A stretch of 64,000 nt of DNA from Actinomycetales bacterium Actino_02 (GCA_001603275.1 LUYM01000030.1:124001-188000), one strand, 5' to 3'; positions 1 through 9,182 are shown, numbered from the stretch's first letter. The notes: generated by a model not told the origin, from the letters alone. Numbers and translations are program-made.

Positions 1-178
1 TCACAAGATCCAAGCAGCCACGGACGCGGCCATCGCCGCCCTCGATCCGAGCCAGATCGGCGTGGTCGCCGTTCAGGAGGACGGCAGCTGGCTGGTCAGC
101 CTCAGCGCCACTGTGGCCGAGCTGCAAAAGCAGCTCCTGGCTGCGGTCCGGACCGGGCTGATCAGCATTCAGGAGTGA
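1..178 (+). CDS. C-terminal fragment of an unidentified protein
   Basis: An open frame enters at the left window edge and ends at a TGA at 176-178, giving about 58 residues that finish in RTGLISIQE. It has a predominantly G/C third position and a plausible helical end (AELQKQLLAAV). I do not recognise the family; the stretch around QEDGSWLVSL looks faintly like small GvpO-type proteins, but this is too weak for a name. The stop is 12 bases before the next ATG, so it may be cotranscribed with the broken methyltransferase gene. The 5' part lies outside the window. Confidence 0.5.
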   Translation, partial: HKIQAATDAAIAALDPSQIGVVAVQEDGSWLVSLSATVAELQKQLLAAVRTGLISIQE

Positions 179-190
179 GCCACGGCGGCC

Positions 191-1045
191 ATGTCGGGGC
201 CGGCTGAGACCGCGTCATCCCGGCCGAGCACCCGTCCTAGGCTCGGCAGGGTGAATCCCGGAAAGTGGGCCGGCAAGGCCCAGGCCTATGCGGAGACCTT
301 CGCGCTGCTCTGTGCCGAGCTGGTCGACCCCCTTCTGGACGCGCTGGACCCGGCTCCGGGCGACACCCTGCTCGATGTCGGCACTGGCACCGGTGCGGTG
401 GCGGCCGCAGCGCTGCAGCGCGGTTGTGACGTGATGGCTGTCGACCCCGAGCCCGACATGCTGTCGCTGGCGGCCCAGAACGCGCCGGCGGCAAAACTCG
501 TCCGGGCCGGACTGCCCGAGTTGGACGGCATCACCGGCCCATTCACCGCGATCGCGGCCAACTGCGTGCTCAACCAGCTGGCCGAGCCGAAAGCGTCACT
601 GCAGCGGATGGTGGGTCTGCTCGCACCGCAGGGACGGCTGGCGGTGTCCACCTGGCCGGCCCAACACGGGGTCCAACAGCTGTGGAATGACGTCGTGGCC
701 CAGTCCGGTGCGGTCATCCCGCCGGGAGCGGAACGGTCCTCGAATCCGGACGGCTAGCGACGCGACCTGGACGGGGTGCGCAGCCTGCTGAACAGCGCCG
801 GCGTCCGGATCGATCGGTTGTGGCTGCACGAGTTCGTCCATGTGGTCGACCCAGAGCTGTGGTGGAGTGGGCCGTCCCGCGGGGTGGCCTGGATCGGCCA
901 GGTCTACCGCGCGCAGAGTGAGGCGGGCGCCACGGCCATGGAGCGCGCCTACCGCCGGCTGAGCGCGGACTACCGGGGAAGCGACGGCCTGCTGCACCTG
1001 CCGGCCAGCGCCATCATGGCGGTCGGCGGACGCCCCACTGAGTGA
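191..1045 (+). pseudogene. SAM-dependent methyltransferase gene interrupted by an in-frame amber codon
   Basis: A class I methyltransferase: the glycine-rich SAM motif LLDVGTGTG lies near residue 60, followed by an acidic motif (MAVDPEPDML) and a strand-4 region (FTAIAANCVLNQL). The frame hits TAG at 755-757 and then continues in the same frame to TGA at 1043-1045. The second half (RRDLDGVRSLLNSAG, then WWSGPSRGVAW) is the usual C-terminal part of such enzymes. Read through, it would be about 284 residues. Nothing suggests a frameshift; one nonsense change, or a sequencing error, explains the break. A GTG at 251 is an alternative start closer to the conserved region. The substrate is unknown. 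Confidence 0.75.
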
Positions 1046-1092
1046 AACTGCCCGCTGAGTAGCAGCGGAGGAGCGCCTAGGATCGCAGGCAA

Positions 1093-1905
1093 ATGCTCAG
1101 CCTGATCTCGCCGGCCAAGGCGCTCGACTTCGACTCGCCAGTGCCCAAGACCGCCCACACCATGCCTCGGCTCCTGCAGGACAGCATTGCGCTGGCCGCG
1201 GTGATGAAGAGCAAGTCGGTCACTGACCTGGCCCGACTGTCGGGGATCTCGGACGAACTGGCCGCTCTCAACGCCGAACGCTGGGCCGCCTTCGAGGTGC
1301 CGTTCGCCGGTTCGTCCGCGCGCGTGGCGTTGCTCGCTTTCAACGGCGACACCTATCAGGGCCTGGCCGCCCGGCAGCGGTTCCACACCCGCGACTACAC
1401 CGAGGCGCAGAAGACACTGCGGATCCTGTCCGGGTTGTACGGCCTGCTGCGGCCGCTGGATCAGATCCTGGCCTACCGGCTGGAGATGGGGACGCGGCTG
1501 GCGACCGAACACGGCGGCAACCTGTACCAGTGGTGGGGCCGGCGGATCACCGAACTTGTAGCCGAGGATCTGGCCGAGGCACCTGGCTCAGAGGTGCTGG
1601 TGAACCTGGCCTCGACGGAGTACTTCAGTGCGATCCAGCCCGACCTGCTGGACGCTCGAGTGATCTCGCCACGCTTCGAGGACACCGATCCGCGGGGACG
1701 CCGCTCGGTGGTGTCGTTCTACGCCAAGCGCGCCCGGGGTGAGCTGGCCGCCTGGCTGGTGCTGAATCGGGTGCACAGTGCCCGGGCCATCACCGAGTTC
1801 GATCAGGCCGGCTATCGCTACGACCGGGCGGCGTCGACCCCGGATCAGCCGGTGTTCGTCCGCTCGTACGCGGCCCGCCAGGCCGCACCGAGCGCCGCCC
1901 GCTAG
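1093..1905 (+). CDS. yaaA: Peroxide stress protein YaaA (UPF0246/DUF328)
   Basis: The 270-residue product begins MLSLISPAKALDFDSPVP, the signature N-terminus of the YaaA family, and keeps the conserved TYQGL, LSGLYGLLRPLD and SVVSFYAKRARG blocks. In Escherichia coli YaaA is a cytoplasmic DNA-binding protein that lowers free iron and so limits Fenton damage during peroxide stress; the role here is inferred from the family. Length is close to the usual 250-260 residues. It follows the broken methyltransferase by 47 bases without a strong Shine-Dalgarno sequence, and is convergent with the beta-helix gene. Confidence 0.9.
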   Translation: MLSLISPAKALDFDSPVPKTAHTMPRLLQDSIALAAVMKSKSVTDLARLSGISDELAALNAERWAAFEVPFAGSSARVALLAFNGDTYQGLAARQRFHTRDYTEAQKTLRILSGLYGLLRPLDQILAYRLEMGTRLATEHGGNLYQWWGRRITELVAEDLAEAPGSEVLVNLASTEYFSAIQPDLLDARVISPRFEDTDPRGRRSVVSFYAKRARGELAAWLVLNRVHSARAITEFDQAGYRYDRAASTPDQPVFVRSYAARQAAPSAAR

Positions 1906-1909
1906 AGCC

Positions 1910-1949
1910 GAACGCCTCCGCGTGGGCGACGTTTGGCGACGAGGCGTTC
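1910..1949. terminator. Bidirectional terminator-like hairpin between yaaA and the beta-helix gene
   Basis: Nine-base perfect arms GAACGCCTC (1910-1918) and GAGGCGTTC (1941-1949) flank a 22-base loop in the 42-base gap between two convergent genes. The right arm overlaps the stop codon of the minus-strand gene. There is no long T run, as is common in GC-rich actinobacteria. Confidence 0.5.
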
Positions 1950-3351
1950 AGTGCAGGGTGATGATCTTGCCGCCGGAGCTGGTCGTGGCCGTGCGCCGAT
2001 TGGCCGAATAGCTGCCCGGCACCTGGTACAGCCGGGCCTTCTTGCGAACCAGCACCGCAGCTCCGCGGTTGCCCTGGTAGCTGACCGTCGCGATGATCCG
2101 ACCACTGGTGCCCTTGTCGGAGAGCATCAGAGCGTTGCCGGCGTTGCCGTTGAGCTGATTGCCGGTGCCGGTGATGCTCAGCGTGGACCGGCTGGCCAGG
2201 GCCACCCCGTGCGCCTTGGCTGCGCTGATCAGATTGTTCGCCTGCAGGGTGAGTCGGCTCTTCCCGGAGCCGGCGATGTTCGACTTCCCGGAGCGGACCA
2301 CCGAGGTGTCCGACAGGGTGACCGTCCCCTTGCCGGGCAGCGAGATGCCGTACTGGCGCGAGTCGGCGATCTGCACCCCGGTCAGAGTCAGTACGGTCCC
2401 CGAACCGGTGGCCAGTACCCCGTTGTAGCCATTGCTGAGGAAGGTGGTGTTGCTGATGGACGCCTGAGTTCCGGCCGAGGTGCCCAGCCCGTGTCGTCCA
2501 TTGCGGTCGGCGTGGACACCGCTGAGGCTGAGCACTGACCTGCCGGTGCTGGAGATGCCGCAGACCTTGTTGGCCGAGATGCTGGTGTCGATCACTGTGG
2601 CCGAGGAGGACGACAGACCCAGCCCGTGCCCGGTCTTGCCGGTGGTGCTGCCGCTGACCGCCAGGCCGTTGGTGTCCAGGATGGAGCCGGTGATCGTCGC
2701 GGACGATCCGGCCGACAGCTGGATGCCGTTGCGTCGGTTTGCCGTGGCGGTCAGGTCGGTGGCGGTCAGCCGGGAGCCGTCCAGGTGCACACCGTCGACC
2801 TTGTTGCCGGTCGTGCTCACGTCGGTCAGGGTGAGGTCGACTCCGCGATAGCCGGCCACGCCGTGCTTGCCGGCATTCCGCAGGGTCAGGTGGGCCACCT
2901 GGAGCCGGGCGGTGGCCGCGGCGAACACCGAGGCCGAACCGCGTCCCTGGGCGTCCCAGGCGCCGCCGTAGACGCCGGCGGTCACTGAGGCGGGGAACCA
3001 CAGCATCTGGTCGGCAGTGGCGGCCAGGGTGACGGTCGTCCCGTTCTCCGCAGCGAGGTAGACGCGATCGGCGATCCGGACGCTGCCGCGCAGCTGGTAC
3101 TCCCCGGCCGGGAGGTAGATCAGGTGCGGGCTGTCCGCAGTGCCGGGAACCGCGGCCGCCTGACTCAGCGCGGTGGAGATGTCGCCACTGGCCGTGATCG
3201 TGCTCAGCGAGTAGCTGGTCAGGCCGAACTGGGCTGCCGCTTCGTCCGCCGCGGTGGATGCATGGGCGAAGGTGGTTGGACCGCACAGCGCAGCGCTGGC
3301 GAGCACAGTGAGGGCGACGCCGAGGCGTCCCAGGTGGATGGTGGGGACCAT
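1948..3351 (-). CDS. Secreted right-handed parallel beta-helix repeat protein
   Basis: About 467 residues. The N-terminus has a signal peptide: short basic start, hydrophobic LGVALTVLASAALCG, likely cleavage after FAHA. The rest carries many short repeats of the pectate-lyase-like beta-helix type (IADRVYLAAENGTTVTLAA, LTLRNAGKHGVAGY, VSTTGNKVDGVHLDG, TISANKVCGI). Such proteins often bind or cleave polysaccharides, but I see no clear catalytic set, so no substrate is claimed. The ATG at 3351 was chosen because it places the signal peptide at the N-terminus; the open frame runs further upstream to 3462 without a signal-like segment. The Shine-Dalgarno sequence is poor. It appears monocistronic. 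Confidence 0.8.
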   Translation of the reverse strand: MVPTIHLGRLGVALTVLASAALCGPTTFAHASTAADEAAAQFGLTSYSLSTITASGDISTALSQAAAVPGTADSPHLIYLPAGEYQLRGSVRIADRVYLAAENGTTVTLAATADQMLWFPASVTAGVYGGAWDAQGRGSASVFAAATARLQVAHLTLRNAGKHGVAGYRGVDLTLTDVSTTGNKVDGVHLDGSRLTATDLTATANRRNGIQLSAGSSATITGSILDTNGLAVSGSTTGKTGHGLGLSSSSATVIDTSISANKVCGISSTGRSVLSLSGVHADRNGRHGLGTSAGTQASISNTTFLSNGYNGVLATGSGTVLTLTGVQIADSRQYGISLPGKGTVTLSDTSVVRSGKSNIAGSGKSRLTLQANNLISAAKAHGVALASRSTLSITGTGNQLNGNAGNALMLSDKGTSGRIIATVSYQGNRGAAVLVRKKARLYQVPGSYSANRRTATTSSGGKIITLH

Positions 3352-3446
3352 GGGGGGATTCCAATCAACCGGGAGGGTTGAATCGTCCCAGACCGACCCC
3401 CGGGCAGGCCATAAAGCTGCGGATCGCCTCAGGGAGACGATGAATT

Positions 3447-3479
3447 CCGGGCCGCCGACCACGAGGATCGGCGGCCCGG
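3447..3479 (-). terminator. Terminator hairpin of the glpABC operon
   Basis: Twelve-base perfect arms, CCGGGCCGCCGA (3447-3458) and TCGGCGGCCCGG (3468-3479), with a 9-base loop, lie seven bases past the glpC stop codon. On the minus strand the hairpin is followed by AATTCATCG rather than a U tract, so it would be a non-canonical intrinsic terminator. Confidence 0.65.
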
Positions 3480-3485
3480 CTCAGC

Positions 3486-4718
3486 TCAGCTCAGTCCGTA
3501 GGCCCGATGAATCAGGTAGATCGGGTGCTCGGTGCGCACTCCTGAGGACTTCTGGATCTGCCAGCGGCAGGTCTCGGTGTCGCACAGGGCCAGCTCGGAG
3601 CTGGTGGCCTTCACCATGTCGAACAGGGGCTTGCCGACGGCCTGGGCGACCTCGTACTTCTCCTTCTTCAGCCCGTAGGTGCCGGCGATGCCGCAGCACA
3701 CCGCACCGGAGTCGACGACCTCCAGGTCGGGGATCAGCCGCAGCACCTCCAGGGCCGGCTTGCCGATGCCCTGGCTCTTCAGCTGGCAGGGAGCGTGGTA
3801 GGGCACCTTCATCCCGATCGGGGCGAAGTCGGTCGGCAGTTCGCCGGCCTCGTGCAGATCGAGCAGGAACTCCATCATGTCGACGATCCGGGTGCCGACA
3901 TCCTTCAGCCGCTCGTCCTCGACGCCCATGATCTCGTGCGCCTCATGCTTGAGCATGCCGGTGCAGGAGCCCGACGAGGACACGATGGTGAGATCCTTGC
4001 CGGCCGAGCGCAGGTCGTCGCACAGCTTCAGGACGTCCTTGGTGGCGCCCTTGAAGAGTCCGTTGGACTGCTGGGCCAGGCCACAGCAGCCCTGCTTGGG
4101 GACGATCACCTGGTAGCCGAGGTATTCCAGGACCTCCACCGACTTCTTGGAGGTCTCCACCTCGAAGTAGCCACCGGCGCAGCCGTGGAAGAAGACGACC
4201 GGGCCCCGCGGGAACGGACCGGCCGGGGTCGGACGCTTCCGGAACCAGCCCTCGAAGGTCTGCGACTGCGGCGGCGGCATCGGTGCGTCCTCATGCACCT
4301 TGACCACGGCCTCCATCACCTTGCGGATCGGCTTGTTGTTCAAGGCGGCCTTGGCGATCGGTGCGACCGGGGTCATCACCTTGCCCATCAGCACCGTCTG
4401 GCCGATCAGCTTGTCGCGCAGCGGCATGTGGTCGGCCTTCATCACTGCGCGGGCCTGGCTGTTCAGCTCGGCGATCTGGACGCCCTGGGGGCAGACCAGA
4501 GTGCAGGTGCCGCAACTGGAGCAGTAGTCCAGCGAGTGGTCAACCGACTCACCGTTGCGGAACCGCTCGGCCTGCGGCCCGACGTACTTCGGTCCGGAGA
4601 ACAGCGGGGTCACCGCGGCGACCGGACACTGAGTCTCGCAGATCGTGCACTTCACACACGCGTCCAGGCTGGCCCGGGACAGCGAGTGGCCGGCGAACTC
4701 CAAGCCGTCGGTTGCCAT
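3486..4718 (-). CDS. glpC: Anaerobic glycerol-3-phosphate dehydrogenase subunit C
   Basis: The 410-residue iron-sulfur subunit passes electrons from the GlpAB dimer to the menaquinone pool at the membrane. Two 4Fe-4S clusters are visible near the N-terminus (CVKCTICETQCPV around residue 20 and CSSCGTCTLVCPQGV around residue 65), followed by two cysteine-rich CCG domains (CCGLAQQSNG and CCGIAGTYG). The ATG at 4718 overlaps the glpB stop by one base (TGATG) and has GAAGGAG upstream; a GTG at 4721 is the alternative. It is the last gene of glpABC and a strong hairpin follows. GlpABC implies glycerol-3-phosphate oxidation under anaerobic or microaerobic conditions. Confidence 0.93.
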   Translation of the reverse strand: MATDGLEFAGHSLSRASLDACVKCTICETQCPVAAVTPLFSGPKYVGPQAERFRNGESVDHSLDYCSSCGTCTLVCPQGVQIAELNSQARAVMKADHMPLRDKLIGQTVLMGKVMTPVAPIAKAALNNKPIRKVMEAVVKVHEDAPMPPPQSQTFEGWFRKRPTPAGPFPRGPVVFFHGCAGGYFEVETSKKSVEVLEYLGYQVIVPKQGCCGLAQQSNGLFKGATKDVLKLCDDLRSAGKDLTIVSSSGSCTGMLKHEAHEIMGVEDERLKDVGTRIVDMMEFLLDLHEAGELPTDFAPIGMKVPYHAPCQLKSQGIGKPALEVLRLIPDLEVVDSGAVCCGIAGTYGLKKEKYEVAQAVGKPLFDMVKATSSELALCDTETCRWQIQKSSGVRTEHPIYLIHRAYGLS

Positions 4719-5956
4719 CACAACTCCTTCAGGATCGAATCAGCAGCCAGGACGGCGCTGGCGGCAGCGATCCCGTCCCCGGACTTCTCAGACCAGCGGC
4801 TACTCCCGGCGATCAGGTCACCGGCGGCCCGCAGGTTCGCGTACACCGGCTGACCATTACCCAATACCCGCATCTGCGGATCCACAGCCACTCCGACTCG
4901 GAAGATCGGCTGCTCGCCACCCCAATAGTCGCCGTGGATCAGCGGGGTGTTCTCGGCGCCGACCAGCGGCAGCCCGAACAGCGTCTCGGTCACCGTGCCG
5001 TAGGAGTCCATGGACAAAGCGCCGGCCTCGAAACCGCCGGTGGCCAGGACGAACGCATCTGCTCGGTACTCCCGCTCGGCGGGAACCGTGGCATTGCGGA
5101 CGCTTCGGATCCGGTCACCGTCAGCAGTGAAGCCAACGGTCCGGACCCCGGAGACCATCCTCACCCCAGCGGCCTGAGCCCTGGCGTTGAGCGCCTGGTT
5201 CAGCCGCAGTCCGGCAACCGACGGCGGTGGCAGCGGGATCTCGAAGATGGGATGGCCGAGTTGAGTGGAGAGATCCTGGTGGGCCTGACGATCCTTCAGA
5301 CCGATCACCGCCGGCAGCGCCACAATCTCACCGTCGTTGAGCTGCGGGGCGAGCATGGCGGCAAAGCGGGCACGGAACGCCGGATCGTCGAAGGCATTGG
5401 CGAAGACCAACCCCGAGGAGTCGATCTCGCCTTCTCGAGCAACCGCGTCCACATTGATGGCGCGGGCGCTGACTCGTCCGCCGTCGGGCAGCTCGGTGCG
5501 GGCCAGGTTGCCGGCGACCAGTTCGGGCTGGAAGTCCTTCAGCCGACGCAGGCCGACCACGACCACAGCGCTGCCAGCCTTCAGGTTGCCGGCCAGCATG
5601 CTCGGCTGAGCCAAGCAGGTCGGACGCAGGGCGCCGACCGCAGTGGGCAGGTGATAGTTGGCCTCCGGATCGCCGACCAGCAGGTCGGGGACCAGTTCCT
5701 TGAGATAGCTGAGCGCGGTCAGCACGCCCTGGGCGCCGATGGCGGCGTACGGATGGCCCTTGTCGACCTTCGTGACGGCCTTGATCGGGTTGGTGACCCG
5801 CTCTGGGGTGTAGCCCAGCACGTCCACGGTTCCCTGGCCCAGCTGCAACCCGCCGATGCCCTTGCTCAGCAGCACCACGTCGGCGCCACCGTCGGCCAGC
5901 CGGTTGGCGGCGACCAGTCCGGCCAGACCGCTTCCGATCACAACTACGCGGCTCAC
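4718..5956 (-). CDS. glpB: Anaerobic glycerol-3-phosphate dehydrogenase subunit B
   Basis: This 412-residue flavoprotein subunit works with GlpA in oxidising sn-glycerol 3-phosphate to dihydroxyacetone phosphate. The N-terminus is a Rossmann dinucleotide fold (VVVIGSGLAGLVAANRLADGG), and a second FAD-contact segment sits near FVLATGGFEAGAL. The GTG start at 5956 overlaps the glpA stop by four bases (GTGA), so the two are translationally coupled; upstream codons in the open frame belong to the glpA reading region and are not family sequence. Length matches known GlpB proteins (about 420). Confidence 0.93.
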   Translation of the reverse strand: MSRVVVIGSGLAGLVAANRLADGGADVVLLSKGIGGLQLGQGTVDVLGYTPERVTNPIKAVTKVDKGHPYAAIGAQGVLTALSYLKELVPDLLVGDPEANYHLPTAVGALRPTCLAQPSMLAGNLKAGSAVVVVGLRRLKDFQPELVAGNLARTELPDGGRVSARAINVDAVAREGEIDSSGLVFANAFDDPAFRARFAAMLAPQLNDGEIVALPAVIGLKDRQAHQDLSTQLGHPIFEIPLPPPSVAGLRLNQALNARAQAAGVRMVSGVRTVGFTADGDRIRSVRNATVPAEREYRADAFVLATGGFEAGALSMDSYGTVTETLFGLPLVGAENTPLIHGDYWGGEQPIFRVGVAVDPQMRVLGNGQPVYANLRAAGDLIAGSSRWSEKSGDGIAAASAVLAADSILKEL

Positions 5957-7530
5957 AGCACGACCTCGCTTTCGGCGGCCGGGAGGTGCTCGATGTCGAG
6001 GGTCCCAGCGAAGATCCAGTTGTCCAGGGCGGTCTGGCGTAGCTGTTCGCCGTGCAGAATCGGCCACAGGCCGATCCAGCGGTTCTTCAGGAACAGTCGC
6101 AGCAGCTCGGTGGCCCGCTCGATGTCGATGTGTTCACTTGCCAGGGCGATCCCGGTCGCGCGCATGCTGCAGAAACCGCCCTGGCAAGGACCCATGCCGA
6201 GACGCAATTGGCGGCGTAGGTCGTCGAAGGTGCCCTTGGGCTGCTCAGCCAGGGCGTCAGTGAACATCTTGCGGCTCATCAGCTCGCACTCGCAGATGAT
6301 CTGGTCGTCCAGCCGGTCGTGCTCGCGGTCATGCAAGCGGTGGGTGACCACATAGTTGGGGCCGGCCCCCTCGACGGGCATGTCCTCGTCCGCCGTGCGG
6401 CAGACCCGCTTCTCACCGAGCTTTTCGCACATGGCGTCGACGATGTGCTCGGCCATCAGCCGGTAGGTGGTCAGCTTGCCGCCGCCGATGGTGAGCATGC
6501 CGTCCAGGCCGTCGCGGGTGGTGTGGTCGATGACGGCCATGCCGCGGCTCATGTGCCGGGTGTCGGTGGCCGCCACCCGGTTGTCCTTGATCAGCGGACG
6601 AGCTCCGGCCCAGGCGTGCAGGGCGCGGGCCTTGCGGAAGCCGGGCACCAGCACCTCGCCGGCGTCGAACATCTGCTGGACCTCGTTGGCCTCGATGGCC
6701 AGGTTGTCCGGATCGTCCACCTTCACGTCGGTGGTGCCGATGATGGAGACCGTGTGCACCGGCACCAGGATGTCGCCGTCGGCGGGGTAGATGCAGCGGT
6801 TGACGACACGGTTCACCAACCGGTGGCTCATCGCCACCATGATGCCGCGGCCCGGGATCACGTCCACGGGGTGAGCGCCGGCCATGGCGGCGATCTGACC
6901 GGCCCACGGGCCGGCACAGTTGAGCACGAAGCCGGTCTCGATGACGACGTCCTCGCCGTTCTTCAGGTCGGTGCAGTGGACGGCGGCCACGTGGCCGTCC
7001 ACGGTGTCGATCTTGGTGACCTTGTGGTAGGTCAGAATCTGTGCGCCGTAGTGCCGCGCCGAGTTGGCAGCCCCCCAGACCAGTTGCCAGCCGTCGACGG
7101 TGCCGTCGAGTACCTCGATGGCCCGCTTGATGCCGCGGTTCAGCCGGGGCTCATTGCGCAGGGCCTCGGCAACCGGGATCTCCTGGGCCGGGACTCCGGT
7201 CGCAGCCGCGCCGGCCAGGAACTTGTCCGCGAACGACGGGTCGTCGTCGGGTCCGGTGACGAAGTAGCCGCCGGTCATCTCGACCGCACCGGCCTGGATC
7301 CGGCTCAGGATGGCATTCTCCTGGGCGCACTCGGTGGCCGACAGCGGGTCGGACACGACATAGCGGCCGCCGGAGTGCAGCAGCCCGTGGAAGCGTCCGG
7401 TGGTGCCTTGGCCCAAATCCGCGCGCTCCAGCAGCACGGTGCTGTAGCCGCGCATCGCGACGTCACGCACCACACCGGCGCCGGTTGAGCCGCCACCGAT
7501 GACGACGACGTCAACAGCGAGTTTCCTCAC
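5953..7530 (-). CDS. glpA: Anaerobic glycerol-3-phosphate dehydrogenase subunit A
   Basis: The catalytic FAD subunit, 525 residues. It starts with an FAD-binding Rossmann motif (VVVIGGGSTGAGVVRDVAMRG), keeps the DAO-type substrate region (HGLLHSGGRYVV; GARPLI), and ends with a BFD-like 2Fe-2S domain (CECELM, then GMGPCQGGFC) that separates GlpA from aerobic GlpD. The GTG start at 7530 is preceded by AGGAGGAG at good spacing. glpA, glpB and glpC overlap and form one operon. The regulator gene lies 190 bases upstream on the same strand, so glpABC may have its own promoter or be read from both. Confidence 0.95.
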   Translation of the reverse strand: MRKLAVDVVVIGGGSTGAGVVRDVAMRGYSTVLLERADLGQGTTGRFHGLLHSGGRYVVSDPLSATECAQENAILSRIQAGAVEMTGGYFVTGPDDDPSFADKFLAGAAATGVPAQEIPVAEALRNEPRLNRGIKRAIEVLDGTVDGWQLVWGAANSARHYGAQILTYHKVTKIDTVDGHVAAVHCTDLKNGEDVVIETGFVLNCAGPWAGQIAAMAGAHPVDVIPGRGIMVAMSHRLVNRVVNRCIYPADGDILVPVHTVSIIGTTDVKVDDPDNLAIEANEVQQMFDAGEVLVPGFRKARALHAWAGARPLIKDNRVAATDTRHMSRGMAVIDHTTRDGLDGMLTIGGGKLTTYRLMAEHIVDAMCEKLGEKRVCRTADEDMPVEGAGPNYVVTHRLHDREHDRLDDQIICECELMSRKMFTDALAEQPKGTFDDLRRQLRLGMGPCQGGFCSMRATGIALASEHIDIERATELLRLFLKNRWIGLWPILHGEQLRQTALDNWIFAGTLDIEHLPAAESEVVL

Positions 7531-7570
7531 GTCTCCTCCTGGTTTCGTGGCGACGCCAGGCCACGGGGCG

Positions 7571-7594
7571 GTGGATCCACGTTGATCTCCACCA
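7571..7594. promoter_or_regulatory. Inverted repeat upstream of glpA, possible operator
   Basis: GGTGGATC and an imperfect complement GATCTCCACC face each other across six bases, 41-64 bases before the glpA start. Position and symmetry suit a repressor or activator site for glpABC. There is no independent support. Confidence 0.3.
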
Positions 7595-7719
7595 CAGCGA
7601 GGAGGCGTCCTTGCTTAGGCTAAAGCGCCGGTGGGCCGATTGAATGCGCTAGTGGCCAAGGTATGGCAGACGTGCACGCGAGCAGCCTCGGGCTGGGAAA
7701 TCGCGCCAGGGGGCCGTGA

Positions 7720-8676
7720 CTAGAGCCGCAACCGGTCCAGGACGGCCCGCGCGGTGCCCTCGTCCAGCACCAGGTCGGTTGCCGTTCCGGCCCGCAGCGC
7801 ACCGACCACGGCAGGAGCCCGGGACGGGTCGGCCACCACGCAGAATCGGCGCGGGATCCGCTGCAGCTCGGCCGGAGTCAGTCCCGTGGCGCGCTCGTTG
7901 TAGCTGATGTCGGCGTACGAGCCGTCCTCGCGCAGCATGACCGTGCAGACATCGCCGACAACGCCGTCCGCCTTGAGGGAGGCCATGTCGGCCGCGTCCA
8001 TGTAGCCGGCGGTGTAGACGTGCGAGGGCACTCGTCCCTCCAGGCAGCCGACGCCGAAGATGGCCAGGTCGAGCCGCTCATGCAGCCGCAGCACGTTCTG
8101 CACCGATCGCTCCCGCCACATGGCCTGCTTGGTGGCGGCGTAGTCGAAGAACGCCGGCACCGGGAACAGCACCACCCGAGCGTCGAAGGCGTCCCCGAAG
8201 GCCTGGAGGATCTCGCCGATGTAGGGAATGCCGGAGCTGCGCTGGTTGGCTCCCCCATTGATCTGGACGACGCTGGCTCCGACCAGCGGGCGGCGTCCCA
8301 GGTACTGCACGATGTGGGAGAGAGTGACGCCCCAGGCGACACCGATCAGCTGGTGATCCTCGACGGCCTCGGTGAGCAGGCGTCCGGCCAGCCGGGCCAC
8401 CTGATCGAAGCGGACGTTCTCGTTGGCGTTCTCCCGGACCGACACCATGTGCACCCGGATGCCGAAGTAGCGGCTCAAGGTGGCGGCCATCGGCGAGGCC
8501 GAACCCTGGTGGTCGGCCAGCGAGATTCGGACCAGTCCGGTCTCGCGGGCGTCCTTGAGGAGTCGGGACACCGATGAGCGGGAGAGACGCAGCTGTCGAG
8601 CGATGCTCTCCATGGTCTCGCCCTGGATGTAGTACCGAGACGCAGCCTGGTACATCTCCTCGTAGCGCTCGTTCAT
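7720..8676 (-). CDS. SorC/DeoR-type transcriptional regulator of the glycerol locus
   Basis: About 318 residues. An N-terminal helix-turn-helix (YYIQGETMESIARQLRLSRSSVSRLLKDA, residues about 15-45) is joined to a SorC sugar-phosphate-binding domain (GVAWGVTLSHIVQYL, then INGGANQRSSG). The family binds phosphorylated sugars or polyols; here glycerol 3-phosphate or another glycerol-derived ligand is inferred from position between glpABC and glpFK. The ATG at 8676 has GGAGGG eight bases upstream; an in-frame GTG at 8697 lies in a palindrome and lacks such a site. The gene lies upstream of glpABC on the same strand and diverges from glpF. Confidence 0.85.
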   Translation of the reverse strand: MNERYEEMYQAASRYYIQGETMESIARQLRLSRSSVSRLLKDARETGLVRISLADHQGSASPMAATLSRYFGIRVHMVSVRENANENVRFDQVARLAGRLLTEAVEDHQLIGVAWGVTLSHIVQYLGRRPLVGASVVQINGGANQRSSGIPYIGEILQAFGDAFDARVVLFPVPAFFDYAATKQAMWRERSVQNVLRLHERLDLAIFGVGCLEGRVPSHVYTAGYMDAADMASLKADGVVGDVCTVMLREDGSYADISYNERATGLTPAELQRIPRRFCVVADPSRAPAVVGALRAGTATDLVLDEGTARAVLDRLRL

Positions 8677-8692
8677 CCAGGAATCCCTCCGA

Positions 8693-8706
8693 TGCACGTT
8701 CGTGCA
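8693..8706. promoter_or_regulatory. Palindrome just upstream of the SorC regulator, candidate autoregulatory operator
   Basis: TGCACGTTCGTGCA is a perfect 5-4-5 inverted repeat ending 17 bases upstream of the regulator start codon. A site there would overlap the promoter or leader and suit autoregulation. No second exact copy was noticed near glpF. Confidence 0.4.
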
Positions 8707-9182
8707 CAGGTCTAGCGCATGCGTTCAACCCTTAGCAAGATGAAGCCATCCGGCAGGGGTAGAAGCGCTCATCTGGCCTGCTGCTACGGGGTTCAGTCGT
8801 CAAAGGAGTCGTCGATGTGCCTTCACGCAACGCCGACGCTCGACGTTGGCGGATTTAGCCTCGTCTGTAACCGGGAAGGAGACGCCGCCTCGCGCGGTCG
8901 TCTGGCTTCCACCGGGCATCGGATCTGGACTCCGGTGCCCGGTCGGCGCTTCTGTGTAGTGTCCAGCGGAGTGGGACAGCGAGGGTGCTGGCCCGTCCGT
9001 CATGACCGTGGTTGCTGCGAGTCGCGCGCACCTCGGCCCACGTGGTTGGCCCATCCCTCGTTCATCACCCCAGACGAGGCGTCCGTCTAAAGACGCGCCA
9101 AGGTCGGACCGACCGGACTGTCCAATCCCTACTCACTCGGTATAGCTATCGATAACCCCGCGTCCCGTCGGACGCACAGACT
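8707..9182. other. Long divergent regulatory region between the glycerol regulator and glpF
   Basis: About 480 bases without a convincing gene. It holds a hairpin with eight-base arms (ACCGGGCA at 8911-8918, TGCCCGGT at 8936-8943), a palindrome GGTCGGACCGACC (9102-9114), and AT-richer sequence with TATAGCTATCGATAA near 9141 that could hold the glpF -10 region; the matching -35 is poor. The open frame at 8719-9090 has an unlikely cysteine- and arginine-rich translation and is not called. Confidence 0.4.

Noticed and set aside
1-178. Gas vesicle protein GvpO as identity of the left-edge fragment
   Set aside because: Only a short ExGSWxV-like similarity, and no other gas vesicle gene is visible.
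8719-9090. Open frame of 123 codons in the glycerol divergent region
   Set aside because: Translation is rich in Cys/Arg/Trp without domain character, third positions lack the G/C bias of real genes here, and it covers palindromes and the likely promoters.
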